From NCBI GenBank assembly GCA_022565695.1, contig JAIUME010000001.1:558001-622000 (forward strand): DNA of 64,000 nt. Direction: 5' to 3'. The notes under the pieces were generated by a model. It saw only the letters and a list, made by a program, of their open reading frames with translations. It was not told the origin of the DNA and made no database searches. Origin of the DNA: Alcanivorax sp. GTDB taxonomy: Bacteria; Pseudomonadota; Gammaproteobacteria; Pseudomonadales; Alcanivoracaceae. Shown piece after piece: positions 53,815 to 63,700 of the stretch. Every line of letters begins with the position of its first letter. The first letter of the stretch is position 1. Made by a program: the position numbers and the translations under genes.

Positions 53815-54845
53815 GGCGTTGCGGGGACCAGCAGTTGCTCGCCCAGCGCTGACAAGGCTGCCATCCCCTGAATATCATCCTCCATCAGCGCGATCTGCCG
53901 CCGGGGCAGATCGCCCAGGCGCTGGTCAATATCTTCCAGATGGCGTTGCTGTCGTTGCCCCCGGGCATGCAGGAAGCGGCTGTCCGTGTCCTGTGGCAAG
54001 ACCCGATTGATGATGATCCCGGCCACCGGCACCTCATGAGCCCGCAGGCTGCTGACAGCGCGTTCGGTCTCCAGAATCGGCAGCCGCTCGGGCGTCATCA
54101 CGAACAGAAAGGCCGTTTGCGCGGGGTCCATCAACAGTCGACGGGTGCGGTGAAACAGGTTCTGGCGTTGCCGCAGGGTGTCGGTGAGCCCGCGGGTTCT
54201 GGCATCCATACCCGCGAGGGCGTCCTGCTGTGGTGATCCCAGCGGGCTGTCCAGATCCTTCCCCGGGGTCAGGTGTCCCAATACCTTGCCCAACTGTGCG
54301 GCGCGTTCGTTGTGGCGCAGCAGGCCGTCGGTCCAGGCCGCCATGATTTCCGGCAGGCTCAGCAGGCGTAGAGTGTGGCCGGTGGGCGCGGTGTCCAGCA
54401 CCACCAGATCAAAGCGCTCGCGGGCGGCCTCCAGCAGGCGGGTCAGCCTCTCCAGCAGGGCAGCTTCCTGGGCGCCTGGGGACTGGCGCGTCAGCCGCAT
54501 TTGCCGGGACAACTCGCGCATCTGGTCCGGGCTGGTGAACTTGCGCATCTGCTCCGTGACGCGCTCGAGGTAGGCCTCCGTTTCCAGGTCCGGATCGATC
54601 TCCAGCCCTGTCAGGCGCTCGGCGAGCGTCACTTCCCGGCCGCCGATGGGCAGATCAAAGGCGTCCGCCAGGCTGTGCGCCGGGTCAGTAGAGACCAGCA
54701 GCACCCGCTTCCCTTGCTGTGCCGCAGCCAGCGCGAGTGCCGAGGCCATGGTGGTCTTGCCGACGCCGCCCTTGCCACCCACCAGCAACAGCCGGTGGTG
54801 CTGGATCAGCGCCGGGACATCCAGTTCGGGCATGGTCCTGGGCAT
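53802..54845 (-). CDS. ArsA/Get3-family ATPase
   Basis: A 347-residue single-domain ArsA-type ATPase. P-loop VGGKGGVGKTTMASALALA (Lys30), STDPAHSLADAFD and the family switch LDTAPTGHTLRLLSLPE are intact. ArsA energises arsenite pumps; Get3 relatives target tail-anchored membrane proteins. No ars genes are near, and the operon (cstA, cory-CC-star, arsA) argues for a membrane-protein role. Start uncertain: ATG at 54845 chosen, with ATG 54833 and GTG 54857 possible. Starts about 3 bp after the cory-CC-star stop. Confidence 0.87.
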   Translation of the reverse strand: MPRTMPELDVPALIQHHRLLLVGGKGGVGKTTMASALALAAAQQGKRVLLVSTDPAHSLADAFDLPIGGREVTLAERLTGLEIDPDLETEAYLERVTEQMRKFTSPDQMRELSRQMRLTRQSPGAQEAALLERLTRLLEAARERFDLVVLDTAPTGHTLRLLSLPEIMAAWTDGLLRHNERAAQLGKVLGHLTPGKDLDSPLGSPQQDALAGMDARTRGLTDTLRQRQNLFHRTRRLLMDPAQTAFLFVMTPERLPILETERAVSSLRAHEVPVAGIIINRVLPQDTDSRFLHARGQRQQRHLEDIDQRLGDLPRRQIALMEDDIQGMAALSALGEQLLVPATPQSA

Positions 54846-54847
54846 GG

Positions 54848-55123
54848 TCAGCAGCACCGCATAGTGTCGAGTGGGGAGTGCTCCATGCCCATGCGCCGGT
54901 GCCAGTCGTGGAAGCGCTCCAGCAGCAGCGGCTGCAGCTCCAGGGTGTACCAGCTTGCCGGGTTGGGCACGCCCAGGGTTTCCGAGAACACCAGCAGCAT
55001 GAACAGGTCCTCTTCGTCACGCCGGGCGCGGGCAATGGCGGCCCGATACGGCGCGTTGTACCAGGTCATGCCCAGTTCGCCCGCCCGGTGATACCAGCGG
55101 CGCATGCGGGATGTCAGCGTCAT
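54848..55123 (-). CDS. Cory-CC-star family small protein
   Basis: A 91-residue protein matching the small family named for its Cys-Cys end followed directly by the stop codon. It starts MTLTSRMRRWYHRAGE, has YNAPYRAAIARARRDEEDLF and VPNPASWYTLELQPLL, and ends DTMRCC. The start ATG overlaps the cstA stop (ATGA) and has GGGAGG upstream. No function is established. Constant position between a CstA-type transporter and an ArsA ATPase suggests it links the two. Confidence 0.82.
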   Translation of the reverse strand: MTLTSRMRRWYHRAGELGMTWYNAPYRAAIARARRDEEDLFMLLVFSETLGVPNPASWYTLELQPLLLERFHDWHRRMGMEHSPLDTMRCC

Positions 55124-56799
55124 GATGTGGCCTCCCCGGTCTCGCCTTTCTTCAGACGGCGCAGGGCGCCGACGCATTCCAGCGTCACCAGTACGGCAGC
55201 CACCAGCACCACGATATCCAGCCCCAGCAGGAACCATTCGCCATCCAGATAGAGATTGCGCAGCTGCAGCAGCAGCGCGGCCAGGGTCATGGCCAGCAGG
55301 AAGATCAGCGGCACCAGTGTGTAGCGCGCAGGGCGCCCGAGACGGACCAGCATCACGGTGATGACCAGCAGCGTCAGACCTGCCAGCAGCTGGTTGGTGG
55401 TGCCGAACAGGGGCCAGATCAACATACCGCCGGAGCCGTCAGCGCCGCCGGCGCCGAACGCCAGGATCAGGCAACTGGCCACGGCGAGCAGAGTGGCTGG
55501 CAGTGCCTTGCCCATCCAGGGAATTTCATAGATCACACTCCACTCCTGGAAAATATACCGTTGCAGGCGCAGGCCGGTGTCCATGGTGGTGCCGGCAAAC
55601 AGGGCGGCCATCACCGTCAGCAGCGTGGCGCCCACCGCCACATCCATGCCGGTGCCGGCGTGCAGAATGTTGGCGCCGCCGTCGACGAAGGCGGCCATGC
55701 TGCCCTGGCCGTAGGCGGTGTAGATGGCCTGCCAGTCCGCCAGGGTGGCGAAACCGGCGCAGGTGGCAATGATCGCGGCGAGGGCCAGGGAGCCCTCACC
55801 CACGGCGCCGAAGTAGCCGACAAAACGGGCGTCCGGTTCGCGGTCGAGCTGCTTGGAGGTGGTGCCGGAGGACACCAGCCCGTGGAAGCCGGAAATGGCG
55901 CCACAGGCGATGGTCACGAACAGCAGCGGAATCAGCGATGGCGTACCCGCGGGCACGTCGGCATTGACCATGGGGGCCACCAGGACCGGGTTGGCGATCA
56001 GTACTGCGCCGTAGAGCAGGATCAGGCCGATGAACAATTGCAGGCCATTGATGTAGTCCCGGGGTTGCAGCAACACCCACACCGGCAGCAGCGAGGCGAT
56101 GGCGGCATAGAAGAACAGGATCAGGATCCAGCTGGCGCCGGCGGACAGGCCCAGGGTGGTTTCCGGGAGTGATATCGGAACCTGCGGCCCGACATAGATC
56201 AGCGCGTACAGCGCCGCGACGCCCAGCACCGAGACCATGCCCAGGCCGATGATGCGTCGGTAGATCAGTTGGCCGATGACCAGCGCCACGGCGATGGCGC
56301 CCCATACCGGTACAACTGCGCCGGGGTTGTTGATCAGCAACCGGGAGATCACTACGGCAAACACGGCGTTGACCATCAGCAGTACCAGGAAGATCACGAT
56401 CATGAACACGGCCCGGGCGCGCCGCCCCACCACCTCGCCGGTGAGGGCACCGACGGATTTGGCGCGATTGCGCACGCTGGCCCAGATCGCGCCGAAGTCG
56501 TGTATCCCGGCGAAGAAGATGGTACCCAGCACGACCCAGAGAAACGCGGGCAGCCAGCCCCAGATCACGGCAATGGCGGGGCCGACGATGGGGGCGGCGC
56601 CCGCCACAGAAGTGAAATGATGGCCCCACAGGACGAAACGATTGGTGGGGACGAAGTCGACGCCGTCCTCGAATTCATGGGCAGGGGTGCGGAAATCCGG
56701 GTCCAGCTGGTAGATGCGCTCGGCAATGAAGCGGGAGTAGAAAAAATAGCCGGCGGCCATACCGCCGAGGCCGAGCAGCATTAACACGATGGCGCTCAT
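55120..56799 (-). CDS. cstA: CstA family carbon-starvation/pyruvate transporter
   Basis: A 559-residue inner-membrane transporter of the CstA family (peptide or pyruvate uptake in E. coli homologues CstA/BtsT), shorter than E. coli CstA (about 700). Marks are PTNRFVLWGHHFTSVAGAAP, FFAGIHDFGAIWASVRNRAK and ACGAISGFHGLVSSGTTSKQ. About 15 membrane segments. First gene of the cstA-cory-arsA operon; GGGAGC precedes the ATG. No transport measurement can be inferred. Confidence 0.92.
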   Translation of the reverse strand: MSAIVLMLLGLGGMAAGYFFYSRFIAERIYQLDPDFRTPAHEFEDGVDFVPTNRFVLWGHHFTSVAGAAPIVGPAIAVIWGWLPAFLWVVLGTIFFAGIHDFGAIWASVRNRAKSVGALTGEVVGRRARAVFMIVIFLVLLMVNAVFAVVISRLLINNPGAVVPVWGAIAVALVIGQLIYRRIIGLGMVSVLGVAALYALIYVGPQVPISLPETTLGLSAGASWILILFFYAAIASLLPVWVLLQPRDYINGLQLFIGLILLYGAVLIANPVLVAPMVNADVPAGTPSLIPLLFVTIACGAISGFHGLVSSGTTSKQLDREPDARFVGYFGAVGEGSLALAAIIATCAGFATLADWQAIYTAYGQGSMAAFVDGGANILHAGTGMDVAVGATLLTVMAALFAGTTMDTGLRLQRYIFQEWSVIYEIPWMGKALPATLLAVASCLILAFGAGGADGSGGMLIWPLFGTTNQLLAGLTLLVITVMLVRLGRPARYTLVPLIFLLAMTLAALLLQLRNLYLDGEWFLLGLDIVVLVAAVLVTLECVGALRRLKKGETGEATS

Positions 56800-56941
56800 G
56801 GAAGCTCCCAGCGTTGTCCTGATGTGTTGTCGTTATACGTCCCGGCCGACCTGCACTGTGCCGATCAGCGTGGCGCGCCTGCTTCAGTACCTCAACTCTA
56901 GTGGCCTGTGCAGCGTGGTCAATCAGACTAAAGTCAGGGGT

Positions 56942-56973
56942 TCAGGGCAGCAGGGACTCAGGGCAGCAAGGAC
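56942..56973. repeat. 16-bp tandem duplication at the lysA stop
   Basis: TCAGGGCAGCAGGGAC (56942-56957) and TCAGGGCAGCAAGGAC (56958-56973); the second copy encodes the last lysA codons and stop on the minus strand. Confidence 0.92.
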
Positions 56974-58199
56974 TCAAGCCGCAGCTGTTCTTCGATGGTT
57001 TCTCGCTGACGCACCAGGAAGGCCTGGTCGCCGTCTACCATGATTTCGGCGGGCCGGTTGCGGCTGTTGTAGTTGCTGGCCATGGAAAAGCCATAGGCGC
57101 CGGCCGAACGCACCGCCAGCAGGTCGCCGGCCTCCAGCGCCAGGGCGCGCTGCTTGCCCAGAAAGTCCCCGGTTTCGCAGACCGGGCCGACAATGTCCCA
57201 CTCCCGGCAGTCCGCATCGTGGGGTTGCACCGGCACGATGTCCTGCCAGGCGGAGTACAGGCTCGGGCGAATCAGGTCGTTCATGGCACCATCGATGATG
57301 GCGAAATTCTTGTGCGGCGTAGGTTTGAGGTACAGCACCCGGGTCAGGAATACCCCGGCATTGGCGGCGATGGCCCGCCCCGGTTCGATGTGCACGGGCA
57401 TGTTGCCGGGAATATGGCGCAGCAGGGCACGGATATACTCTGCCGGTTCCGGCGGAGTTTCATCCCGATAGCGCACGCCCAGGCCGCCGCCAAGATCCAG
57501 ATGGCGAATGTGAATGCCACGGTGTGAGAGTTTTTCTACCAATGCCAGGACGCGGGTGAGGGCATCCTCGAAGGGCCCCAGGCTGGTGAGCTGGCTGCCG
57601 ATGTGGCAGTCCACGCCGAGCACCTTCAGGTGCGGCAGGTCCGCTGCGCGCTGATACAATGCCGGCGCGTCTTCGATGTCCACGCCGAATTTGTTGTCCT
57701 TGAGCCCGGTGGAAATATAAGGGTGGGTCTGCGCATCGACATCCGGGTTGACGCGAATAGACACGGGTGCCACCCGGTCTTGCTCACCGGCGACCATATT
57801 CAGCAGTTCCAGCTCGGCGGCGGATTCCACGTTGAAGCAGTGGATGCCGACGTTCAGGGCGGCGGCCATCTCGTCAGCGGTTTTGCCAACGCCGGAGAAA
57901 ACGATCTTGCCGGGTTCGCCGCCAGCACGCAGTACCCGCGCCAACTCGCCGCCAGAGACGATATCGAAGCCCGCGCCGAGGCGAGCCAGCACGTTCAGTA
58001 CGGCGATATTCGAGTTGGCCTTGACCGCATAGCAGACCTGGTGGGGGTGATCACCAAAGGCGTCATCAAAGGCGCGAAAATGGCGCTCCAGGGTGGCTCG
58101 CGAGTAGACATACAGCGGCGTGCCGAAACGCTCGGCCAGATCGCTGAGGGCAATGTCTTCCGCAAACAGCTGGCCGTCGCGATACTGAAAGTGATCCAT
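56958..58199 (-). CDS. lysA: Diaminopimelate decarboxylase
   Basis: Last step of lysine synthesis. 413 residues from the ATG at 58197-58199 (AGAGGCG upstream); the longer open frame upstream overlaps lptM and is not used. PLP Lys60 in VCYAVKANSN, HIGSQLTS, the glycine loop LDLGGGLGV, and VGPVCETGDFLG with the substrate-binding Cys are present. It is 40 bp after lptM, the usual lptM-lysA order. Unlike Pseudomonas, dapF does not follow directly. Confidence 0.96.
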   Translation of the reverse strand: MDHFQYRDGQLFAEDIALSDLAERFGTPLYVYSRATLERHFRAFDDAFGDHPHQVCYAVKANSNIAVLNVLARLGAGFDIVSGGELARVLRAGGEPGKIVFSGVGKTADEMAAALNVGIHCFNVESAAELELLNMVAGEQDRVAPVSIRVNPDVDAQTHPYISTGLKDNKFGVDIEDAPALYQRAADLPHLKVLGVDCHIGSQLTSLGPFEDALTRVLALVEKLSHRGIHIRHLDLGGGLGVRYRDETPPEPAEYIRALLRHIPGNMPVHIEPGRAIAANAGVFLTRVLYLKPTPHKNFAIIDGAMNDLIRPSLYSAWQDIVPVQPHDADCREWDIVGPVCETGDFLGKQRALALEAGDLLAVRSAGAYGFSMASNYNSRNRPAEIMVDGDQAFLVRQRETIEEQLRLESLLP

Positions 58200-58239
58200 G
58201 TGCTGCGCCTCTGTTACCTGACCCGTCCCGGTGGCGGGG

Positions 58240-58404
58240 TCAATCGTCGTTGTCTTCCCTGTCACTGTCACGGTCTTCTGTTTCAGCGCTGGTCTGGGGT
58301 GGTGGTGGGGTAGGGCCACTGGTTTCGCCCGGGAAATACAGGGCGCCGCGTTGTCCACATCCGGCCAGAATCAGGGCCAGCAGGGCTATCGCGAAGTAAC
58401 GCAT
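58240..58404 (-). CDS. lptM: LPS translocon maturation chaperone LptM-like lipoprotein
   Basis: A 54-residue lipoprotein: signal, lipobox LAGC (Cys16), then the family motif GCGQRGALYFPGE, and a Pro-rich and acidic tail (PTPPPPQ, then TEDRDSDREDNDD). LptM (YifL) helps oxidation and assembly of LptD in the outer membrane. The position just before lysA is typical of the family. Too short for automatic calling in some cases but clear by motif. Confidence 0.85.
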   Translation of the reverse strand: MRYFAIALLALILAGCGQRGALYFPGETSGPTPPPPQTSAETEDRDSDREDNDD

Positions 58405-58440
58405 GGTGGTCTTCTCCTTGTCGTTGCTCAGGATTGCCGC

Positions 58441-59826
<1,386 letters not shown>

Positions 59827-59884
59827 GGACCTTCCTCATTAACCGTTCAACCGGAAAGGCGCGCAGTATAGCACCTCAATAGCC

Positions 59885-59915
59885 CCTGAGGGTCGCTCAC
59901 GGCGCGGGCCTCAGG
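59885..59915. promoter_or_regulatory. Inverted repeat in the argH/algZ divergent spacer
   Basis: CCTGAGG (59885-59891) and CCTCAGG (59909-59915) with a 17-bp spacer in the 134-bp gap between the divergent starts. Possible operator; no known consensus. Confidence 0.3.
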
Positions 59916-59960
59916 TATAAGGGCTGCTGTGACTCCGCAACCGGACCGCCAGGACGAGGT

Positions 59961-61043
59961 ATGCCAGCAATGACTCGCGGCAACACGCAAACAGCTACGG
60001 CCAGCCGGGCGTTTCTGCCGGACCTCTGCGAGGCCCGGGCCGTGCTGGTGGTGGTGGTCATGGCCCAGTTGGTGGCCATCGTGCTGGCTCTGATGGCCAC
60101 CTATTACGAGCCGTTCAGCTTCCAGCGTCTGGGGCTGACCTCGTTCTTCATGCAATGGGTCGGCCTGACGTCGGCGGCGCTGATCTGCGGGTTGCGCCCG
60201 CGCCTCAACCGGTTGCCGGTGAGCTGGGCGGCCCTGGCTGTTGTGGTGCTGGTGGTGCTCAATACGCTGCTGTTCAGCATCGTGGCGCTGTTGCTGCCGG
60301 GCTGGGTCGATCCGGGGCCCGGTCCGGGTCTCTGGCGTGCGGATGTGGCGGTCAATGTGGCGATTGCAGCGATCATTGCCGGGGTGGTGATGCGCTACTT
60401 CTATATCCAGGAACAGCTGCGTCTGAAGGGCGAGGCGGAGCTCGAGGCGCGCATTCAGGCGCTGCAGTCCCGTATTCGCCCGCACTTCCTGTTCAACAGC
60501 ATGAACATCATCTCCAGTCTTATTGCTGTGGCGCCTGAAGCAGCTGAACAGGCGGTGGAAGATCTGTCGCGACTGTTCCGGGCCAGCCTGCGTGAGGGGC
60601 CGGCTGAGGTGCCGCTGAGCCAGGAACTGGATCTGTGCCGCCGGTACGCCCGCATCGAAGGATTGCGGATGGGGGATCGGCTGCGGGTGCACTGGGATAT
60701 CGGGGTGGACCCTGCGCAGGTGACGATACCCTTGCTGACCCTTCAGCCCCTGCTGGAGAATGCCATATACCACGGTATCCAGCCTCTTGCAGAAGGCGGC
60801 GATGTGCAGGTGCGTGTTGCGCAGGATGGCGATATGCTGGAGATACTGGTAACCAACCCTTTGCCCGTGATGGACGCTACCGGGGGAACACCCCGGGCCA
60901 ATCCACCAGCCAGCCAGGGGAACCGCATGGCACTGGATAATATCCGCTATCGGTTGGCGGCGTTGTACGGGGAGAGGGCGAGGGTGGATGCCAGAGCAAA
61001 TAATAATGAATACAGGGTAACCCTGCGTTATCCGCTTGCCTGA
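59961..61043 (+). CDS. algZ: LytS/AlgZ-type sensor histidine kinase
   Basis: Membrane kinase of the LytS/YehU/AlgZ class, 360 residues. Four hydrophobic segments lie in residues 27-145 (ARAVLVVVVMAQLVAIVLAL first), then a His-kinase domain with phospho-acceptor His175 in SRIRPHFLFNSMNIISSLI and the ATPase LLTLQPLLENAIYHG. Downstream algR forms the response regulator pair. In Pseudomonas this pair controls twitching motility and alginate; in this genome the targets are unknown. AGGA precedes the ATG. Confidence 0.9.
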   Translation: MPAMTRGNTQTATASRAFLPDLCEARAVLVVVVMAQLVAIVLALMATYYEPFSFQRLGLTSFFMQWVGLTSAALICGLRPRLNRLPVSWAALAVVVLVVLNTLLFSIVALLLPGWVDPGPGPGLWRADVAVNVAIAAIIAGVVMRYFYIQEQLRLKGEAELEARIQALQSRIRPHFLFNSMNIISSLIAVAPEAAEQAVEDLSRLFRASLREGPAEVPLSQELDLCRRYARIEGLRMGDRLRVHWDIGVDPAQVTIPLLTLQPLLENAIYHGIQPLAEGGDVQVRVAQDGDMLEILVTNPLPVMDATGGTPRANPPASQGNRMALDNIRYRLAALYGERARVDARANNNEYRVTLRYPLA

Positions 61044-61056
61044 ATCAGGGGGCTTA

Positions 61057-61794
61057 ATGCGAGTACTCGTCTGTGACGACGAACCGTTGGCGCGAGAGCG
61101 TCTGGTAAGGTTGATCGACACCCTCGACGATGTCGAGGTGGTGGAGCAGGCCAGCAATGGCCGGGACGCCGTGTTGGCCGTACAGCGTGTGCAGCCGGAC
61201 GTGGTGCTCATGGATATCCGCATGCCGGATATGGACGGCCTGGAAGCGGCGGCGCATATGGCGCGCGCTGAAGAGCCTCCGGCTGTGATTTTCTGCACCG
61301 CTTACGATGAGCATGCGCTGGACGCCTTTCGTGTCCATGCCATGGACTATCTGCTCAAGCCTGTGAATCGGGAGGACCTGTCTGCTGCGCTGATCCGTGC
61401 GGGGGATCTGGGGCGCAGCCAGCGTATCCCCGACAGCGTTGACGGCACCGTCTCGGGCCGCCGCCGCCGGCACATCTCTGCGCGGACCCACCGGGGTATG
61501 GAGCTGGTGCCGGTTGCCGATGTGCGTTACTTCCTCGCTGATCAGAAGTACATCACCGTGCGCTATGGCGAGGGTGAGGTGCTGATCGATGAAACCCTGA
61601 AAGATCTGGAGGAGGAGTTCGGCGATCAGTTCGTCCGGGTGCACCGCAACGCATTGGCTGCCTTGAGCTATATCGAGGGTATGGAGCAGTCGGGGAGCGG
61701 GCATCACCAGTTGCGCTTGCGCGGACTGGATGAGCCGCTGGTGGTCAGTCGGCGCCATGTGGCTGGTTTGCGTAAGCTGATGCAGCGGCTATGA
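61057..61794 (+). CDS. algR: LytTR-family response regulator (AlgR-like)
   Basis: A 245-residue regulator with a receiver domain (acidic DDE at 7-9, phospho-Asp53 in VLMDIRMPD, Lys in YLLKPVN) and a C-terminal LytTR DNA-binding domain (ARTHRGMELVPVADVRYFLA through FVRVHRNALAALSYIEG). The ATG at 61057 has AGGGGG upstream; a longer frame overlaps algZ but lacks homology. Pairs with the kinase gene upstream (13 bp gap). Confidence 0.92.
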   Translation: MRVLVCDDEPLARERLVRLIDTLDDVEVVEQASNGRDAVLAVQRVQPDVVLMDIRMPDMDGLEAAAHMARAEEPPAVIFCTAYDEHALDAFRVHAMDYLLKPVNREDLSAALIRAGDLGRSQRIPDSVDGTVSGRRRRHISARTHRGMELVPVADVRYFLADQKYITVRYGEGEVLIDETLKDLEEEFGDQFVRVHRNALAALSYIEGMEQSGSGHHQLRLRGLDEPLVVSRRHVAGLRKLMQRL

Positions 61795-61851
61795 TAAGCG
61801 CCTGATACCCTGTATCGGGCATCCTATAAAAACAACAAGTCGAGGTCAGTC

Positions 61852-62175
61852 ATGAAAAAAATCCTGCCAGCGCTCGCCGCTGTAGTCCTTCTCTCTTCCG
61901 GCCTGATGGGCTGTGCAACCGCCACCATGCCGGTCTCCGGGTTCATGTATGGCAACGTCAAGGCACCCATGACCGGCACCGCCGCGCAAGGCGAAGCCAC
62001 CCTGGTGGGGCGTGCTTCAGTGCGGTCGATTCTGGGCCTCATCGCTTCCGGCGATGCCAGCATCCACACGGCAGCCCGCAACGGCGGCATCACCGAGATC
62101 CACTATGTGGATTATGAATCCCAGAACTTCTTCGGGGTGCTGGCCGAGTTTACGGTAGTGGTCTACGGTAACTGA
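61852..62175 (+). CDS. TRL-like family lipoprotein
   Basis: A 107-residue lipoprotein (lipobox LMGC, Cys21). The mature part fits the TRL-like family: FMYGNVKAPMTGTAAQGEAT, VGRASVRSILGLIASGDASI, and TEIHYVDYESQNFFGVLAEF at the end. Function unknown. AAGTCGAGG precedes its ATG. It is 57 bp after algR. Confidence 0.8.
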   Translation: MKKILPALAAVVLLSSGLMGCATATMPVSGFMYGNVKAPMTGTAAQGEATLVGRASVRSILGLIASGDASIHTAARNGGITEIHYVDYESQNFFGVLAEFTVVVYGN

Positions 62176-62280
62176 CGCTCTGTAGCGCCCTGCCTTCGCA
62201 GGGCGCATCTGGCCCGTCCGAACCTGTCCGGGCTCCGGTGAGAAGGCGACAATCCGTGCTTTATTTCACTGGAGCACGGC

Positions 62281-62703
62281 ATGGCCCTGCAGAAAATCGA
62301 TATCCGCAAGGAATTCCCTTACCCGGTCGAACAGCTGTTCGGTTTCCTGAGTGTGCACAAGAACCTGGAAACGATCTTCGTGCCAGCGCGCATCAACAGA
62401 GTGAAAGACGGGGTGGATCAGCCGGACGGGCTCAAATCCGTCCGCCGTCTGCGTATCCTGCTGGCGCCGGCTTTCGAGGAAACGGTGACGCTGTTCCGGG
62501 AAAACGAACGCATCGAATACCGCATTACCCGAGGCAGCCCGTTGCGTAATCACCTGGGTGTCATGCGCTTCAGCACCACCCCCGAAGGCTCGGCCCTGCA
62601 TTACACCATCGAGTTTGAAGGCAAATTGCCGTTGATTGGCCCGCTGATCCGCGCGGCGCTAAACCGGGGTATTCGCCAGGGACTGGACAAACTGCGACTC
62701 TGA
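62281..62703 (+). CDS. SRPBCC family protein
   Basis: A 140-residue START-like (SRPBCC) hydrophobic-ligand-binding protein. It begins DIRKEFPYPVEQLFGFLS and continues YRITRGSPLRNHLGVMRFST, with the C-terminal helix LIRAALNRGIRQGLDKLRL. GGAG precedes the ATG. Typical of the family's uses in lipid or polyketide binding; no substrate can be assigned. Confidence 0.8.
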   Translation: MALQKIDIRKEFPYPVEQLFGFLSVHKNLETIFVPARINRVKDGVDQPDGLKSVRRLRILLAPAFEETVTLFRENERIEYRITRGSPLRNHLGVMRFSTTPEGSALHYTIEFEGKLPLIGPLIRAALNRGIRQGLDKLRL

Positions 62704-62780
62704 GATGCGCCGGGTAGCGTGAAGCGGCTAGACTGGGGCACATATTGGTTCGCCTCTTGTCCGCTTCGGGAGCCCGCTGG

Positions 62781-63689
62781 ATGAAAGCTGCTTTTTTGTA
62801 CTGGTCAGGCATACTGCGCGCCGCGCTGGATAACTGGCTCAAGAGCCATGCCTTTATCTATGCCGGTGCGCTGGCCTTCTTCACGGTGTTCTCCATTGCG
62901 CCCGTCGTGATCCTTGCGGTGCATGTCATCAGTCTGGTGCTGAGCACCGAGGCCGCCATGGCGCAGATCATGGAGCAATTGCAGGGTGCAATCGGCGAAG
63001 AAGCCGCAGAGGCGGTCCGCGTCGCCGTGGCCGGTACGGAAATTGATCACAGTGGCCTGGTGCCGACATTGATTGGCGTTGGCGCCATGGTGATCGGTGC
63101 CACCACGGTATTCGCACAACTGCAGCGTTCGCTGAACAATATCTGGGATGTAGCGCCCCGGCCCTCACGGAATACGCTGTTCCTGCTGTTCAAGAGCCGG
63201 GTACTGTCCCTGACGATCGTGCTTTCCATCGGCTTCATACTGCTCGTTTCGTTATTGCTGAGCGTCATACTGCGGGCTGTTATGGTGTTTGCCTCCGACT
63301 GGTTGCCCCTCCCTGGCATCGCCATGGTGGGTATGGAGGCGATACTCTCCATCTCGGTGATTACCTTGCTGTTCGCCACCATCTTTCGTGTGTTGCCTGA
63401 CGTCATCCTGAGTTGGAAAGATGTCATGCTCGGGGCATTGATTACGGCCTTGCTGTTTACCCTTGGCCGTATTCTCATCGCCATGTATCTGGCAAACGCG
63501 GCAACGGCATCCACCTACGGTGCGGCCGGGTCGCTGGTCCTGTTGTTACTGTGGGTGAACTATTCTTCGCTGATACTGCTGTTTGGCGCTGCGTTTACCC
63601 GCGCGCATGCCGAAGCCAGAGGTGTGCCCATCAGGCCGCGGAACACGGCAGTGTGCGTGCGCAGGACGTTGGTGGATGAGGAAGAGTGA
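62781..63689 (+). CDS. YihY/BrkB family membrane protein
   Basis: A 302-residue inner-membrane protein with about six segments. Family marks are HAFIYAGALAFFTVFSIAPV, TTVFAQLQRSLNNIWDV and GAAGSLVLLLLWVNYSSLIL. Formerly called ribonuclease BN by mistake. The ATG at 62781 has GGGAG 9 bp upstream; a longer frame from 62745 adds twelve residues. Transport or envelope role is unproven. Confidence 0.87.
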   Translation: MKAAFLYWSGILRAALDNWLKSHAFIYAGALAFFTVFSIAPVVILAVHVISLVLSTEAAMAQIMEQLQGAIGEEAAEAVRVAVAGTEIDHSGLVPTLIGVGAMVIGATTVFAQLQRSLNNIWDVAPRPSRNTLFLLFKSRVLSLTIVLSIGFILLVSLLLSVILRAVMVFASDWLPLPGIAMVGMEAILSISVITLLFATIFRVLPDVILSWKDVMLGALITALLFTLGRILIAMYLANAATASTYGAAGSLVLLLLWVNYSSLILLFGAAFTRAHAEARGVPIRPRNTAVCVRRTLVDEEE

Positions 63690-63700
63690 GGCTCGGTAGC

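Noticed and set aside
53802..54845. Arsenite-resistance role for the ArsA-type ATPase
   Set aside because: No arsB, arsR, arsC or arsD-like gene is present in the neighbourhood, and the operon partners are CstA and cory-CC-star.
55796..56784. Open frames on both strands overlapping cstA
   Set aside because: Arg/Ala/Pro-rich or Gly/His/Asp-rich shadow translations of a clear membrane-transporter gene.
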